From the NCBI RefSeq assembly GCF_963678635.1, contig NC_087069.1:39023076-39087075 (forward strand): a stretch of DNA of 64,000 nt, in the 5' to 3' direction. The translations under genes were made by a program, and so were the position numbers. Under the pieces are notes generated by a model. The model saw only the letters and a list, made by a program, of their open reading frames with translations. It was not told where the DNA came from and did not search any database. Shown here piece by piece: positions 41,820-55,260 of the stretch. The stretch's first letter is position 1. Each line of letters opens with the position of its first letter. Source of the stretch: Symsagittifera roscoffensis. Lineage: Eukaryota > Xenacoelomorpha > Acoela > Convolutidae.

Positions 41820-42440
41820 GTAAAAACTTTTGAAAAAAAGGAAAATAATGATGTATTGAGTATTATTAGCATGTGTTGACCTCCATTGGCGACAAAACAG
41901 CCTATTCCTATAATTCCATAAACAAGTCTATGAGAAAAAGCGATGATGTATCAACAATTAAAAGAAGTTTATTCATGTTTTGGCATAGAAGTCGTTTTTT
42001 GTCATAAAAAAAGAAAAACTTTTGGCAAAACAGTAATACAACTTCATGGATATTGTATGACTACCATTTTTTGATAGCGACTCCAGACCTTTAATGAGAA
42101 AGAGTATTTGAACAAAAACTTGCACAAAAAAAACTTATTTTTGTGTGCAAAATGTAGACCCGGATGCACAAAATCGGCTTACTTTTCTGTTTCTGTGTTT
42201 CTGCTTTCCAAAAACGTTCCAAAAGCCTATTTTAATCACTTTTCATGATTTTGCAAACCAACATTTAGCAGTTTGCTACCTGGTGATGTTGTTAGATCAT
42301 TTTGTTATATGCTTAGGTGGTTTCCGATGCATTGAGTTGCCAGAGTCTTTATCACTTGTTTCGGTTGCAAACAAAACCCAACAATTTTGAGACGGAACTT
42401 AATTGGAAAAAAAAACAATTTTTTGTTTAAGGAAAAATTG
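41820..42440 (+). repeat. Palindrome-rich repeat (family B), right copy
   Basis: A diverged counterpart of 1716-2860. Shared order: an ATTGTATGACTA string with a TTTTTTGATAGCGAC flank (near 42050-42080), a GTGTGCAAAATGTAGACCCGGAT block (compare GTGTATAACGTAGTCCTGGAT near 2310), and a CAAAACCCAACAATTTTGAGA block near 42370. Only one arm of the palindrome is kept here. Non-coding. Confidence 0.55.
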
Positions 42441-45400
42441 CCAGGCACCAAATGCAAGTAATTAGATTTATTGACACTTTTCTCGCACTTTGAATTCTTG
42501 AAAACAAAACCCAACTATTAAGAAGAGAAATCATAAAGGTCAAAAATAATTGACCGAATTCAGTCTGACTATTTTTTGGTTTCGCATGATTTTGGTGATA
42601 ATTTGTGAGAAAACAAATTTTTTTCTGAAAAGATTTTCTGAACCTTAATTAACTTTATAAATAATGAGGTTATTGAAGCCATTCTTTCTGCAGTAATTAG
42701 CACTTATTCGCTGGATTTTGAAAATATTTTCCCTTAAGTTGGATTGCTTTCTTCGCGCGTGTTTTCGTGGTTTATCAATTTTCGATTGTACGTTGTGCTG
42801 AACAAGCTTTAATGTTGTTATTCGTATTTTTTATCATCCTGTTAGAAGGAACACGAAAAAAAAAATGGAAAAACTGCTTTTTTTTGGACAATAAACAATG
42901 AGGACAAAAAGTTTGAGCAATTGCAAGCACTTTTATGGTGCAATTTATTTTGCGAACTTTTGAAGCAAAGTAACACCAGTAAAATTTTTGATTTGCTTAG
43001 AGCTGAGGACATGTTTAGGGCTGAGGACATGGTTTGATATTGCTTTCGCTTAGAGCCGCCTGATTTAAATTAAGTTGGCCTCCTCTCCCCTGCATTGATT
43101 TTCAAAAACTAACTTTTGTGTAGATGTTGGGTAGTTTTGTAGGATTTTTGTGGGACTTTTTCTGCCAACTTTCTATCTTTTTTTTGAAAAAAAAAATATT
43201 AGTGAATGAGCTGAAAACAATTGTTTTAATGAGTTTTTTTTGCAAAAAAAGAAGAAAGAACCTATTTGTTGCAGTGAATTCTCTTAAACAACCAAATGTG
43301 CATACAACTAAAATTTTAATGAGCGGGGTTTGTTTAGTGCAGATGTGTCATAATTTGTTTTTCAAATAGTCTAAGAAACTCTCAATATCACTAGGAACTA
43401 CATCAAAAACACAGATGTCATTGGAGAAAGTCAAACTTGCATCAAAAAATGATCAACAGAAATAACGAGTAACTGTGTCAATTTGTGTTTCTATGGACAT
43501 GGTTTCTGGTGAATCGTGACCGAAAGTCTATGTAACTGGATTTTTTTAAATTAGGTATGAAGATAAATCTGGCAACCGAATCTTTTATTTCAGTTTTATT
43601 TTTTTTCCAATTGTCTACCTTGCATTTGATCTCTGCTCTCTTCTACATGAGTTCATCACTGCGGTCACGTTTGATTGTCAATACTTTTCTGCCGTGCCGT
43701 ATACGTGTACATCTTCTTTTATTATGTTACCATTTGGTGTAGAGCCAGTGAAGTATCGCCAACGTTTGTTGCATATCGTTATTTCAAGCGTTGTAAGATA
43801 AAACTGGGCTATGGTCGTTTGATTGAAGTTGTTTGGCTTTCTTTGTCAAATTTTTGAGCGACAGTTTTCTGTGAAGTCTTGAGAAGTAGTATTTTTCTCT
43901 TGAAAAAGTTAAGCTTTGGTCAATATTCACAGTGGTTTCCACTACACATGATTTTTGGACCATTTTTGTATCTCAAAATCGAATAAACCGATGTGGATTA
44001 ACTGGAGGGATGAGGCAAATCTGAAGTTTTAACCTAGGAAGTGTAAACTTAAGTGTATTTGACTTACATGCAATTGACTTACTCTTCTGAAATAGTTTCT
44101 AATTTGGAAAGAATGATTCAAGTTTTATGATGAAAAAGTGTTTTTGTTTTTTTTTCGTCTTTTTTTTTAAAAAATTGTTTCGTTAAAAACTGTACAAGAC
44201 GACATATTCTGCGGATAGTTACAAAAAATTTAGACAATTCAAATTAGTTTTTATAACAGACTTTGGTTCTGTTACTCCAAATTTTAAAATGTATTGATTT
44301 CTTGTCATTGGTCAAACTCTATTTTAAAACTCGTAACTCACAACAACGATTCTTAGATAGTTTCTTTGTAAAGATTGGTCTCAGATCATCAATTATTTTA
44401 GGTGGTCGGAAAATTGCTCACAGAAAACAACAAAATCTCACTTAACTATCAATTGAGGCTAAGAAATCGAAATATCTGGCCGAAATGTTTGGCCGAAACA
44501 TTTGCTGTCAATTATTTGCTCTGAAATTTCTAACTTACTTTTGACGTTTCTGGAGTAATTATCTACTTAACACATGTTCCAAATATTTTTCTACGGGTAG
44601 TAAAGCTGTCCTCCGTTCTGTAAAAATGGAATTAGTGCTTTCAATTTTTTCAAAAGTTTGGGCTGGAGTTTAGAAGAATATTAATACAGTAAATTTCAAA
44701 GAAAAACGGAACAGTGTTCTCAAAAAAAAAATCCCTAAAAGCATTGATTTAGAGAACATGAATACAAATGAATTTCTACTTCGTTAATCCCAAAAATTGC
44801 AGAATGGTCAAGTTACAACTTTTTAAAGTTATTTACTCATAGAGGGCATGTCTTGTTAAAAATGAGGAAATTGATAATTATGATATAATTATCATAAAAA
44901 TAATCATAAAAATTATATTAATAATCATTACTATATTCATAATCATAATAAGATTGAAATAAACCCGCAAAGCGGAAACTAGTTGCTCTTAGTCATTGAT
45001 AACAAAATTATTAAAGTAAACTTAAAAACCGTGACTCTGGATAAATCGTGCAATTGAATTTTTGTAGTTAGTCAACCAATAACAGCCTCAAATTCTTTCT
45101 AAAGATTACAGGTTACTAAAAAAGATTATAGCCAGCAAAAATGTTCGATCTCGCGAGGGTCTTTGACTCTTCTGCGACACGGTAAAGGAAATTTTCACAA
45201 AGTTTGCTTCGTGTTATAATTGGCACGCCCAAAAATGTCTTGTTTACCGTTCGGTTTGAATCATGGCTCTTGTCGATTTTCTAAAAATCAAGAAAATTTA
45301 TCGGCTACTCGTTATTACGACTTTTTTTCAGCATCATTAATTTAAAAAAATTGTCAGTGAATTTGGAAAAAGTTTGCTTTTATTCAAGTAAAAACTATAA

Positions 45401-45515
45401 GCCTCAGTATTCAATTCATGTTTTTTGCGTCTTCGTTGAAATTTTTCTCTTCCCTTATATTAAATTTTAGTCGCAAGCCAAAGTGGAGATTCATAAATTT
45501 TTTTTGATAGTATGC
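42441..45515. other. AT-rich non-coding DNA
   Basis: About 3 kb with long A/T runs and no recognisable coding or RNA gene. The short frames near 43560-43860 have no domain. Confidence 0.4.
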
Positions 45516-45720
45516 AACTTTTTAAAAGCGAAACCCGAACAGCGCTACTCACTGAGTTTTGTGAAGATCTTCTATTGTAATTGAATTGGATATTTGCTTT
45601 TTATGCCTTTCGGTGATTTGGTATACCCATGAAATCTTGAAACTGCACCAAACACCAAGGTCTTTCAGCGTGTTTTTAAAACTATGTGTTCTCCATCAAC
45701 AGATAAAAGATTGCTTAAAG
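45516..45720 (+). pseudogene. Very worn Gypsy reverse transcriptase fragment (possible)
   Basis: An RTALLTEF-like reading near 45540, then FMPFGDLV near 45602 and, after an internal stop, APNTKVFQRVF near 45645-45680. These recall the K-T-A-F, MPFGL and NAPATFQR blocks of Gypsy RT in correct order, with inserted residues. Too decayed to be certain. Confidence 0.3.
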
Positions 45721-48700
45721 GGTATCGCTTGTTTGATTTCTGAAATCTAATTTGTTGAAATTTGTCAAAACTGAAGCCAACGATGCTTGGACAAAACTGA
45801 TCGTTTATTTTTTATTGAGAAGCAAAACCTTCGATGACGTTGCAAAAAATCAAGGACGCAAAAAATTGAGATAGCAGCGAGTTTTGCCAGTGCAACATAG
45901 ATAAAAAATTCTAATATTACTTTTTAACTAGCATCGGAACGATTGTTTTTGGTGAGACCTCATTCCAGACTATTGGATGTTTTAATTGCGATTTTTCGGC
46001 GATATGTGTTTTTTCCGCGATATAAAGTTATTCCTCATTAAATACATTCAACAAGGGGTTCTTTTTTGAACTTCGATTCCGATTAGTTTCAGCAGCTATT
46101 GTTCTGATTTCAAGCTGCAACTTCACCCTAGAACTTTCATCAGGAATAACTTAGATGCAACCTGCTTTTTTGTCTGAAATTAGAAATCGATTTTTTTTAC
46201 TTCTTTCTATCTAGCTGAAAGTTTTAACCACAACCTCCTTCCCCTTCCCTGTAACTCAGAGATAGTTATCGCAAAGTTTTTTTTTCTCCTTCAACAATAC
46301 AATTAGTATTCACAATACAATAATTTAGTTTGCTCAGATATCGCGAAAGAGGATCAGTTAATTGTTTGATATGATTTATTTTTTGAAATTTCTCGATAAT
46401 TGAGAGAAAAATAAAAGCCAAAAATTTGTTGGTTTTGCAGATCTAATGAAAATAAGTTCGGTTTTAAGAAATGAACGAAAATTAGTAATCGTGGTTTTTA
46501 ATTTTAAAGTAGTTCATCCAATCAAAACTTTATAAAGGGGTTAACAATTCAAAATTAGGAGTAAGAAAAAACCCCATTTCATCCAAGTTAACTATTAGGA
46601 TCCGCAGTTGCAAAAATGGAAAAAAAATTGATTATCTACCAAAAAAATACAAACTTCAGATTATTGTAAATCTTGATAGTATATCCTCGATTATTTAGAT
46701 CTAATAATCGATTATAATGCATTTTGTTTGGCAAAAATTCAATACTTTATAACTCCATCATATCATCATTACCAAAACGCTCTAAAAGTGCTTATTCTGT
46801 AGCAAATTGGATGCAGATTGACTCTATTAACTTCTCGCCAACCAAACAAAAAATTGTATCTAATAAAACAAGATTATACATAGGTTTTTCAATGAAACTA
46901 TTCTATTGGTGTATCATTCTACGCTTTTGTAGTATTTGAAATACTATACTGCAACTGAAGTTTTACTTTTACTTTAAGCTTAAGCTGTTGCTGACTAGGT
47001 TTTTTATACTCAATTAAATTTCTTATATAATTCTTCACTGATTGTCGCACAATCAATCATCGCGTGAATAGCACCGGCAGTGTTCCTGGCAGTGGAACTT
47101 TATAACCAGACGTAAAAGATTGAAATTAACTTCAATCCGTACTCAGTTGCTACTGGCACCATGTTCAATTAATGCTAACATTAACCTTGACTTTACCGCC
47201 ATCATCCGTCGCTTAATACAGTTAAGCTAGTTTATCTAATAGTAATAAAATATATCTGCACTATATTCCCTTTCAACCAATCCAAAAACAAAGCATCACT
47301 CAAATTTCCATTTATACTAAGTCTCTAAGATTAAGTTAACCCAGAGAATTTTCCCTGAAACATTTTCAGATGAAGAACTCCTACTAATCAAATGCCACAT
47401 TTTATTTGGCTTTCTGTTGAAATGAGTCTGGAATGGAGAATAGCTCATAGACAATCGCTCACCAAGTTTTTTTTCCGAAAGCTAACATAACTTTTTTCGA
47501 GGCCATCTTTAATGTTGTATGCCATAAGTCTCGCCGGTAGAATGTTGATAAATTTTTCGACCAATCCGGTCCCTCTGTCGTTTCCGGCTGCGCAAGCATC
47601 ATCTTGATATCGTAATTGTTGCAATTTTTTAAAAAGCTTTCTCTGTGCAAGCAAACCCGGTTATGGCCTTGAATGCTATGTAATTTTCCAAAAAAGAATC
47701 CATACTATCCGTAATTTCATTCCCGGGAACTTCCCTAATCAATCTAAGCACAGTGATAGATAATTATGGTATCCTTAAGTATGTGGTATTGGTCTCAAGG
47801 TATTTGAGTGTCTTTCCTGATTAGGTCCCTGATTTGGATATAAAAGCATTAAATCGCCATCACGTATAACCGATTTCAATTTCTCATACCAGCATAAAAA
47901 GTTTTACTGACTAAAATTCGCATTACGATAACCTCAGAAGGACAGGTGTGAAGCCCGAACAAGATTGACGCTGTAAACTGTGGAGATATAACCACCTGGT
48001 CCTGCTAGAAAAGGGTGCCATTCGTTGTGTGTACCTTATCCTTAAAATGGTAAAAAATTAGTCCTAAGTTATTGATAGCGGCAAAGTTTTGCTCTTTTTT
48101 AAGGCTTCTTTTGAGCCATTCAAAATATCTTTTGCTTTTCTGATATTGCTTTACACTCAACAACGATAAACTCTGGAAAATCAAATATTTTTTCGGGAAA
48201 AAATTCTGGGGAATAACTGTAGCTTTAGCCGAAGGCTGACGAATTGATTTGTGCCACGTACAATAATTGTTGGCAGCTCCCTGACCTCCTGCCGTGGGTT
48301 TTGGGGAATAGACTCACTAAATGTTTGGCCATTTGAAGAGATTTAGGTAAAAAAAAATGCAACAACGTTTATTGCGCTTGTGGTTTTGAAACCAAACTTT
48401 AATCGTGGGAAAGTTTTTGAGCTTGTAGCCCGTACTTTTTGCTTCAAGTTTTTGTGGGATGAAACAATCAACCGTTTACTTATCTATTTTCACCTTCAAT
48501 TTTTGACAGTTCGTGGCATCCATGTACTGGCCACAAAGAGATTGTAGAAGTGCGTCATTGGTTTGCAATTTTGCAACAAAACTTTTATTTCAAACAGTTG
48601 TTTGAAATCTTTCTGCATAAATAATGAAGTTAAATTGTACCGGTGAGTACTTCAAACCACTGCCGATTTTCGCACCTACTTTATTGGCTTCCTTTTCTAC

Positions 48701-51700
48701 TGTTCGTTGACGCACTTCTTCTCCCCTGAATGGCAAGGCATTTTCTCCCAAAACATCCGGGAGCTAACTTGGCGGCTCGACGTGATATTAAGTTACACTG
48801 CCTCAGCGGTCAATTCTTTTGACTCAATATCCACGACTATCGGTCCGATTGTTTTAAAAAAATTTTGTCGCGCTATAGAAAAATTAATAATTTCTTCCTG
48901 TAAATTCTTAATAGCCATGATTTTAACTCACCTTTTCAATTTACGCAACTATTTCAGCGAAATAAACTATAACGGGCTTACAGAATTGAATTGGAGGTCT
49001 GATTGCCAGCGGCATTTCCCGGCGTGAATATCATTGTTTTTTCGATGCTTTTTGCAATTTTTATCTATAACTGTACTGATTAGAGGTACTCCAATTTCTT
49101 CAGTGTCGTATTTTTGTCAAAGCTCCGATAGCGTTCATTTTGTACTGTGAATTTTTTTAAACTCCAACTACCTCGTTTACGCAAATTTGAAACTTGTCAA
49201 AAACTTCTCCATTGACTCCGTTTACTGGTTCTGGTTCACGTTTCATCACGCGCATAGTTCCGGCCTGTTCGATTGCGCCTGGGTGTTACTTTTATTTATG
49301 AATTTCAAATTCCTCCACTAACTCTTTAGTATATGAGCTCCCCGTTTTCTCTTACCACCGCAAGTATTAGATTATCTCACGGTCTTAAGGTTTCCATACA
49401 TTTTTTTCCGGAGTTTTGCAGTAATTATCTTAAATATGACCACATCTCGCATAATGGATTTTTTGGTCCGAAATGGAACCCCTAGTCAGATCGCTCTGTC
49501 TTTTTCGCCAAATAATGTGAATCTACGGTTTGTGACTTTCTTCTTTTAAAAACTCAATCCGGTTACCTAGCTCTGCAAGTTTCAACTGTTTTAGCTACTG
49601 GCTCTAACGTTGAATATATTTTTTGTGGCAGAGCATTTTACCCCGATAGATTTCCGTTATCCCTTTTTTCGTTTGCTATGTCTATTTCTCCTAGTAGCTG
49701 AAACTTTTGAGCCCAACCTTCCCAAGGTACCAGTGGTTCCTGAGATCGGAGTTTCTACAAGACGTCTATGGCGCGATAGCACAGTTCCGTTTGTGACTTT
49801 GCCTTGTTAAAGGTACATATGCAGTGCTTCGTGTAATGTAAGTATATTACAACACGAAAAAGAATCAACTTTGTGCAGTTACAGTATGAAGTACCTTTTT
49901 TTATAAAGTTACAGTACTTCGTGTATTGTATATTTATTACAAAAAGTAATAGAAATAAGTCCAGAGTTAACTGTAGAAATATAACTTTTAGTTACCTGTA
50001 ACAAACACATTGACCATGACTGTCATTATATGTTACATAATGAACCAAATATTGCATATCTAATCGCTAAACTCAATATCTGCACAAAACAAATAGGAGT
50101 AAACAGAAGAAGACTATTGTTGTGCTATAATCTTTATTTACTCACTGACATATATTAGCAAACTAATTTTATCATGTCTGTAGATCAGAGAAAACCAGTT
50201 TAAACAAAAACATTCATATTTAACAAGTCTCTAGTATTTGCTGTCCACCAATATTAGACAATATGATCGAACAACAATCCAAGATCTAATTCATTTGAAG
50301 AAACCAAACTGAAAGACAAGCAGCTGTTGCAATATTAAATATTTGAACTGCTCTAATTTTTTTCCAAAGGCTAAATTTTTGAGTCCACCAGTAAGCCAAG
50401 TGTATCAAAACTTTTTTTCAAAAATTTTCTAAAAAAATTCAATCATCTGATCACTAGATTCAACATAAAACCATACATACATATTGTTATGAAAAAAAGG
50501 GCTACAACTTTCCCAAGGCAAGAAATCGTATGACAAGCAAGTACTAAGAAATTCTTTTTGAGGTTCGCTTTAGATTTATATTTATAGCAAAAAACCAAAG
50601 ACCAAAAGTTCTTTCTGCAAAAAAATTCATAAATCAAACGCCGATTCTCTCAAAATCCATTGAATTTGGATTTTTGCCTCATAAGCTTGAAAAAAAATCC
50701 TTGAGAGCTATGAAAAAAAAACTTTTTTCTTTAGCTAGAAAGTTTTCTCTTCAAATTTTTTTGTAATTGAAAATTAGCGCCAAAGTTTGTTTTTTTTTTG
50801 CTATTCGAAAAAAAGTTATTAAAGTTAAAAATCTGAGTTCACGGAAAAATCAAAATTAGTTTTGTTTCACCGGAATCAAAATACTAGATTAGGCAATTAT
50901 TTATATGCAATTTGTTTGCATGAAAATACTTGCAAGCCTTTTTCTTATCAAAAACGTTTACTTGTGCCTAAAAGAAATTTCGCAACAAAAAAAATAAAAA
51001 CATATCTCTCCGATTTCGAAAAATTTGATTTTCTTGTTTTTTTTTTGTAGCAATGTATGGAAAATGCAAGATCAGCGTTTACTCCGTGGCGTCCATTTCT
51101 GTGATTCCAGGAAAAGTTTCATTTTTTTATGGAATTGTAAGATATGACTGGTCGTGTATGGAGGTTAAATTTGAAAGTAATGCAGGATATGCATGCAACC
51201 AAATTTAATGTAATGAAGTAATAAACTGAATTTCAATAAATGTTTTAAAAATTAAAGTTTTCGAGGGCATCCCACATAAAGCTATACAACATTATTGGTG
51301 TAGCTCACAGTGATCAAAGAAGAATAGTTTCAAATGAGCCATTGCTTGATTTCTTCATTGTCAGTTTTCACCAATTTCTAACCTCAACATCATTCAACGA
51401 ACTAATTTGTTCATTCAAGAACTGGAAACCAAAGGGTATCTTTTTTTCTGCTTTCAATCGAAATAGAGTTAAAAAGTAATTTGAAAACCTTGCTGCTGCC
51501 CATATACATGCGTGCAAAAAAGGTAACAAGTCTAAATATTGGTCTATTTTGTCTGCATACAGCGCTTTTGATAATTGAAGAGGCCGCCATATAATTTCAA
51601 TAACAAGCAAGGTAGAAGCTCAAGGAGAAGAGGCAGCGCATTCTTTTAATCTTTGGGGCTTTTTAAAAAAAGAGCTCAAGCGCGGCAAAACATTTGATAA

Positions 51701-52549
51701 AAAGTTCTGATCTGGAAAAATATAGAAAACCTCAATTTTACCAACCAAATAACTAAAGCCAGGGCGTTAAAAGAGAAAAATAATGGTATAAAAATATGAC
51801 TGGAGAAATGATTAAGTAAGCATACAAAATCTAAACTAACCCAATTTTTTTTCAATTCGGACTCCGTTGGTTTATTCTTACGCTTTTTTCGATCATTCTT
51901 CTTACCACATCATTATTTTTTTTATTTTTTTGTTTCTCGTTAAATATGCAAACTCTTATCAGGCAAGCTTGCTCCATTTTTTGTCTTATAGTGCTAGGAA
52001 TAAGCTCAAATCACACTAATGACAATTATAAATGTTCAAGCTACAATTCAAGATTCATCTGTATATATAGTTTCGTGATATAGTTTAGTTTACTATGAGC
52101 ATTTCAAAAGTCTTAATTACTAAAAAAACCTCCCTTTTCGTTCTCCTGAATAAGTTGATATTTGGTATCTGATTAGTCAAAAATTTGGAATCAAGGTCCA
52201 ACACGACTTTGTCTCTGATAACCACAATCGGACTTTTTTAAACAAACCTGGTCGCTTTTAGCCAGTTCAAACAAGGTCTTCATTGTTTCCTTCCAATATG
52301 GTGTTAACTTCGTTTGATAGATGAACTAGGACTCTTCTGCTTTTAACTTGACTATGTTTAAAAGGAAAAACTTAAAAAGTTTTAGGTCAATTAGTTTTTA
52401 TCGATTTCAGGACAATTTAAAAACTGAGGGAGGAGATGAATTGAGTTTACCGCGTTGACTGGATGAGAAATTTTCTTTTTACTCTCTTTCTGGTTGTCTG
52501 ATTGACTTTGCCCGAATTGAAACTACCATGCCCGCCGATGAAAAAACGG
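45721..52549. other. AT-rich DNA with unplaced, decayed reading frames
   Basis: No intact gene. On the minus strand around 47445-47900 and 48700-49030 there are protein-like pieces (for example GTGLVEKFINILPARL) broken by stops. They look like old mobile-element remains, possibly the integrase side of the BEL/Pao relic or another element, but I cannot place them. GATTATAA-type simple repeats lie near 46630-46720. A short direct repeat around CTTCGTGTAATGTA / CTTCGTGTATTGTA lies near 49828 and 49918. Confidence 0.3.
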
Positions 52550-52559
52550 GTCTTCTTTC

Positions 52560-53030
52560 TTAACCCAAGTTGTTACATTTAAGTAGTGTTATAATTTTTA
52601 CTACTCGACCACTTAAGGAATTGGGGTATCCGAAAACTCAAATGCCTTCTAAATGCATTTTGACTGTCTTGGAAAGACGAGTAGCCAAAAAAGCAGCTCG
52701 CAGTTCGAGTTTGGTTGTTGGCTTAGTTTTTATTGGCGCTACACGAGCCATCCCAAACACGCAAATGACTTCTGTGGTCTGAAATTCTGACAGACGACCA
52801 CAACAAACCCAAAGCGGCAATTTATTCCAAGCGAATTGTCGCGAAGCTTGTGGTACTCAATCATATCTTCGAGCAAACTGATGTAAGCGCGAGGGATTGT
52901 CATTTTTGAGAGCAATGGTTAGCCTGATTGTCGCCGCAAAAAATTGTATTTTAAAGTCGTCATCTGGTAAGGATTTGTCCGATAATTGAAGCTTGAGATG
53001 CCAAATTTCCTTTAACACGAGACGGGGTTA
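52560..53030 (-). pseudogene. pol: BEL/Pao RNase H region
   Basis: EIWHLKLQLSDKSLPDDDF, then an EYHKLRDNSLG block in place of the VFxDAS motif, and ARVAPIKTKPTTKLELRAAF, which is the signature RVAPxK...PRLELxAA of BEL/Pao RNase H. This last string makes the family call. Frameshifts separate the parts. Confidence 0.75.
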
Positions 53031-53299
53031 CACCGTATAAGACACAGCAAGACTAATGGGGTCAAATACAGATGGCACAAAACTGAATAGGGTTCGTTGT
53101 GTGATCTCTCTGCAGCGTACAACTTATCCCTCGACCTAATTTCAGGGTGTCTTATTTAACCCAATTTCGGGCCTAAAAATAGCGACAAGATGTCGATACG
53201 GACGAGTACTTTCTTTAAGTTTTCATTATTTTCGTTATTCGGGCTCATTCACCTTCCTTTATATCTCAGGAATAACACTATTAAAATTCAGTCAAAATG

Positions 53300-54110
53300 A
53301 ATCCTCCTTTTCCAAGCATTGCAACCAAAGCTCTCTAGGTTTGTTTACGGCTGATTCAGCTTTGGGCATGGACTCCAAGTAAATTTCCATGTTAAATTCT
53401 TCTCAAACAACTACTGCGGCTTCAGGGTAACTGGGTTTTTTTCTCATCAGCCGTCTATTGTAATCCGAAATTAGCGCACGTTGGGGGGACAAGTGCTCTG
53501 AAAATACGTCGCGTGTTTTGATATACCGTCACTTCTGTTGTTGGGTGTCGCAACTTACAGAAAACGCAAAGAGGATTGGTCTTCGGGCAGGGATTCCGAG
53601 TTGGAGAAACAATCCCTTGATGTCTTCGGATATAGCATGTTTTTGTTGATGGGCAGTAATATATACAGCAGGCTTTGCAACAAAGCTGGAGCAACAAGAA
53701 GTGGTTCATTGAGTGAAAATCCATGAAATTTGGAAGCTGGACTTAACGCTCTTTTGACCTTTCTGGTCTTGTTTGGGTTGACGAAGGCCTGATGCTGTAA
53801 GTACCGGCTAATATTAGGGCGCGTTTTCGTGCCGTGCGATTCGAATTGATTAAAGTCGTCGGATTTTTTTGGAGGCGCAGAGAATCGTCTTTAATAAAGC
53901 ACTCTTCTAATGAATTGAAGTGCACAGATTAGGAAAAATAATTGTTCTGAAATTTCACACTATCATCTGCTCAAAGAATTCCGACTAAAACATGGACACT
54001 ATAATGTTTTATATTGCTTTGAAGAAAACTAGAGGTTTTTTAATGAGTTGATGATGTAGCCTCAAGCGTTTTGTATGTACCATTTGACTACATTTCATTA
54101 CATGAATTGA
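53300..54110 (-). pseudogene. pol: BEL/Pao reverse transcriptase
   Basis: EDIKGLFLQLGIPARR (near 53585-53630) is the block with the first catalytic Asp. VTVYQNTRRIFRALVPPTCANF (near 53465-53530, another frame) is the block before the active site. The YxDD position reads MEIYLES near 53370, so the Asp pair is lost. Three frames are needed. The relic is dead. Confidence 0.65.
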
Positions 54111-54119
54111 CATATATTG

Positions 54120-54660
54120 ACTAGAGTTACATCCTCGATGTAACAATTGAAGCATGTGGAGACTGAACAAGTTGTGGACGGCAAACGACCTCTCGACACA
54201 CAGCAAATGGCTGGACGTAGGCAATAGGCAAATCTTGATCCCCGATTTGAAAGTTTTCAAATTGTTTGATGAGATAGTAGACATCTTCTCCTTGCAATAA
54301 ACTCAACATCTGAACAGCTTAGGATCGACGGTGTTATGGTCTGTAAGTACCAGTACGGTTTTTTGAAACGATGCCACATCAGTAAATGGCGTCCCAATAT
54401 TGAGGTTTCCGTGAACATATACTGAAGCTTTAGAAAAAATCATTGATTCAGCAATTTCTGAAAAATCAGCAATCACAGCTTCCTGAAAATGAAATACTTA
54501 CGGTGTAATTATTCCATTGAGAGTAAGTTTCAAATCCTGTTTTTCAAGACTGAGATGCTTTGCAAACCATGACGACTCATATGAGTTGCTGCAAGGACTG
54601 CCGCACAAAATCAGCGCTTTGGTACTGGTAGCATTCAAGAAAACTTATAACTCTTTCACA
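54120..54660 (-). pseudogene. pro: BEL/Pao protease (DUF1758-type)
   Basis: TKALILCGSPCSNSYESSWFAKHL matches the active-site region of BEL/Pao proteases but lacks the catalytic Asp (Leu-Cys-Gly-Ser where Asp-Ser-Gly-Ser belongs). LTLNGI, then after a stop and a frameshift LQGEDVYYLI (compare LLIGADxYxxI), complete the domain. Inactive. Confidence 0.6.
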
Positions 54661-54708
54661 GGTAGAAGAACTTTATGGTCAAAAATAGATGCGGAACAAG
54701 AACTCATT

Positions 54709-55260
54709 TCAGAAGATGTTTCGGGTCTGCAATTGTCTTACATGCATTTTCCACGTTGGTGCTAGCAGCCGAACTGTCGGAGTTTGCTGTTCGTTGTTTT
54801 TGTTCTCGCGGAGGAAACACCCGCTCTGCGCCGAGCAGCAGCACATTATCAGTGCTGTAACATTAAAAATTTGAACGTTTTCTTGCTTTGGGACAATTTT
54901 TAAATTAATGATTACCATGGAGAGAAGCAAAGCGAAGTTTTTTTCCATGCACAGCTTGACTCCTAAAAGCCAAGCATGATGAAAATGAGCTCGATCGAAG
55001 CGCTTATTCGAAGTCAACAGCTTAGTTACCTGCTTGCTTTTTGCAACGTCTTTAGTTTGCGGCTTACTTGATGTTTTACGCATACGCTTTTCTGCGTCTG
55101 CAGTCTCCTTTAACCTAATATTGAACTCAACTAAAGATTGTCGGGACCACGTTCCCCTGACTACATGCACAACCCAGTCTTCCTCAGTTTGTGGAGGTAA
55201 CTGTAACTTTGCGATTCTTGGTTTAGGAACGTTGTGCTCTCACTCTCTGAGTAATATGAA
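54709..55260 (-). pseudogene. gag: BEL/Pao gag C-terminal region
   Basis: LQLPPQTEEDWVVHVVRGTW followed by a LVEFNIRLKETADAEKRM helix is the typical end of BEL/Pao gag. A later NVLLLGAERVFPPRE segment (about 54790-54855) corresponds to the HxxLLH block before the protease. The zinc knuckles between them are not readable. Several frames are needed, so it is a pseudogene. Splice-like sites occur here, but the BEL/Pao explanation is simpler. Confidence 0.6.

Noticed and set aside
49825-49945. A structured RNA gene around the CTTCGTGTAATG repeats
   Set aside because: Only two short imperfect direct repeats with a weak hairpin; no RNA family features.
53455-53724. A zinc-knuckle reading (CVFCKLRHPTTEV) on the minus strand
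   Set aside because: Its place between protease and RNase H and the PPTCANF ending identify it as BEL/Pao reverse transcriptase; the Cys/His pattern is accidental.
54709-55260. A multi-exon host gene on the minus strand with short introns
   Set aside because: Donor and acceptor-like sites with matching phases are present, but the protein pieces match BEL/Pao gag and protease in order, so frame changes are better explained by decay of that element.
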